From CAIWCD01 sp043782365 (lineage in GTDB: Bacteria; Myxococcota; Myxococcia; Myxococcales; 40CM-4-68-19): DNA of 17,009 nt. How positions within the stretch are numbered: the first letter of the stretch is position 1; each line of letters begins with the position of its first letter. Positions 15,997 to 17,009 of the stretch are shown here, one piece after another. Both the position numbers and the translations under genes were made by a program. The notes beneath the pieces were generated by a model. That model made no database searches and was not told the origin of the DNA. It saw only the letters and a list, made by a program, of their open reading frames with translations. The stretch lies in the NCBI GenBank assembly GCA_043782365.1, contig JAYWAO010000137.1, forward strand, positions 1 through 17,009. Direction: 5' to 3'.

Positions 15997-17009
15997 GCCT
16001 GGGCTACGGGCGCAGGCTCGGCAGGCGCCGCCGGCGCGGCCTCGGCCTTGATGACGAGCTGGTCGTTCTCCACGTCGGCCAGCGCCTTCCCTCCGCCCTG
16101 CAGCTCGCCAAACAGCAGCAACTCCGCCAGCGGCTTCTTCAGCGCGCTCTGCAGCAGGCGCGCCATCGGCCGCGCGCCGAACTGCGGCGAGAAGCCGTTC
16201 TTCGCCAGCCACTCGCGGGCCGCGGGGGCGACGGTCAGCTCGACCTTCTTCTCCAGGAGCTGCGCCTGCACCTCGGCGACCATCTTGTCGACCACCTTGG
16301 CGATGATCTCCGGAGGCAGCGAGGCGAACGCCACCCAGGCGTCGAGCCGGTTGCGGAACTCGGGCGAGAAGGTACGCTCGATGGCCTGCTTGGCCGCGCC
16401 GCCCTTGCCGCCGTCGATCGAGAAGCTCTCGTTGGCGTCGTTGAGCTTGGTGCCGCCGACCATGTGGTTCGCCTCGGTGCCGCCGAAGCCCATCCGCCCG
16501 GCCGACAGCTCGCGAGCCCCCGCGTTGGTCGTGTAGATGAGCACGACGTGGCGGAAGTCGGCGACGCGGCCGTTGTTGTCGGTGAGCGTCGCGTGGTCCA
16601 TCACCTGGAGCAGGATGTTGAAGAGGTCCGGGTGCGCCTTCTCGATCTCGTCCAAGAGTAATACGCAGTGCGGCGCCTTGCGGATCGCGTCCGTCAGCAG
16701 GCCGCCCTGGTCGAAGCCCACGTAGCCCGGCGGCGCGCCGATCAGCCGGCTCACCGTGTGCTTCTCCATGTACTCGGACATGTCGAAGCGGATCATCGGC
16801 ACGCTCATCGCCTTCGCCAACTGCCGCGCCAGCTCGGTCTTGCCGACGCCGGTGGGCCCCGAGAAGAGGAAGCTGCCGATCGGCTTGGTGGCCGAGGCCA
16901 GCCCCGAGCGCGAGAGGAGGATGGCCGAGGTGATCGCCTCGATCGCCGCGTCCTGCCCGTAGACCACCTTCTTCAGCTCGCTCGACAGGCTCTTCAGGCT
17001 CGACTTGTC
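15993..17009 (-). CDS. clpA: ATP-dependent Clp protease ATP-binding subunit ClpA (C-terminal part)
   Basis: 339 C-terminal residues of the ClpA unfoldase are visible; the 5' part lies beyond the window edge. They cover the start of the second AAA+ module (LKKVVYGQDAAI), Walker A GPTGVGKTE (about visible residues 51-59), the pore loop PPGYVGFDQGG, Walker B VLLLDEIEKAHPD (about 116-128), the sensor region IYTTNAG, the arginine-finger region FSPEFRNRLD, and the C-terminal small domain (FGARPMARLLQ). The enzyme unfolds proteins for the ClpP peptidase in the cytoplasm. Between the GFGG and FSPEFRN motifs there is a Gly/Asn-rich insert of roughly 20 residues not found in Escherichia coli ClpA as I recall it. 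An Ala/Pro-rich tail closes the protein. Copies of the repeated AT-rich word lie at the stop and inside the Walker B codons. Confidence 0.93.
   Translation of the reverse strand, partial: DKSSLKSLSSELKKVVYGQDAAIEAITSAILLSRSGLASATKPIGSFLFSGPTGVGKTELARQLAKAMSVPMIRFDMSEYMEKHTVSRLIGAPPGYVGFDQGGLLTDAIRKAPHCVLLLDEIEKAHPDLFNILLQVMDHATLTDNNGRVADFRHVVLIYTTNAGARELSAGRMGFGGTEANHMVGGTKLNDANESFSIDGGKGGAAKQAIERTFSPEFRNRLDAWVAFASLPPEIIAKVVDKMVAEVQAQLLEKKVELTVAPAAREWLAKNGFSPQFGARPMARLLQSALKKPLAELLLFGELQGGGKALADVENDQLVIKAEAAPAAPAEPAPVAQA
16656..16664 (+). repeat. Iterated AT-rich word GAGTAATAC, copy 5 (inside clpA Walker B)
   Basis: On the coding strand this is GTATTACTC, read as codons GTA TTA CTC for Val-Leu-Leu in the conserved HCVLLLDE motif. 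The protein is unchanged from the family norm, so the rare codons exist only because of the DNA word. Confidence 0.55.

Overview
The window is uniformly GC-rich (roughly 70% by eye). Genes are densely packed and often joined by ATGA, TTGA or TGATG overlaps. Shine-Dalgarno sites are weak, and GTG and TTG starts are common. The gene set (a cytoplasmic GAF-type histidine kinase, a lipoprotein-like protein, extensive branched-chain acyl-CoA catabolism, ClpA) suits a deltaproteobacterium or myxobacterium (Myxococcota). That placement is inferred from style and gene content, not from a marker gene.

Layout. (1) 1-1105: the tail of an unknown gene, a PflX-type radical SAM protein, and a 16-residue remnant of a HAD phosphatase. 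(2) 1195-2307: an Mrp/ApbC iron-sulfur carrier gene with an in-frame TAA where its most conserved motif has Tyr. (3) 2317-3594: three small genes of unknown function, one lipoprotein-like and one with an N-terminal membrane anchor. (4) 3628-6861, minus strand: a histidine kinase, a secreted Cys-rich protein and a family 2 glycosyltransferase, read in that order. (5) 7052-15886, plus strand: a catabolic island with a crotonase, two short-chain-type acyl-CoA dehydrogenases flanking a winged-helix protein, a B12-dependent acyl-CoA mutase large subunit, a methyltransferase, the B12-binding small subunit, HMG-CoA lyase, a large inverted repeat and a methylglutaconyl-CoA hydratase-like crotonase. 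(6) 15993-17009, minus strand: the C-terminal part of ClpA, which converges on the island across a strong hairpin.

How the genes may work together. The mutase has Phe and Gln at the two positions where methylmalonyl-CoA mutase has Tyr89 and Arg207. That is the isobutyryl-CoA mutase signature. Both dehydrogenases have the catalytic Glu where butyryl-CoA dehydrogenase has it, not where isovaleryl-CoA dehydrogenase has it. The island could therefore convert isobutyryl-CoA (from valine) to butyryl-CoA, crotonyl-CoA and 3-hydroxybutyryl-CoA. HMG-CoA lyase and the AUH/LiuC-like hydratase supply the last steps of leucine breakdown. A methylcrotonyl-CoA carboxylase is not in the window.

The most unusual signal is a short AT-rich word, GTAATAC, often within GAGTAATACAC. 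It stands out sharply from the GC-rich background and recurs five times, with further near-copies. Some copies provide the stop codon at gene ends. Others lie inside conserved genes, where they force the rare codons GTA and TTA without altering the conserved protein sequence in the clearest case. This looks like DNA-level selection for a word whose role I cannot identify.
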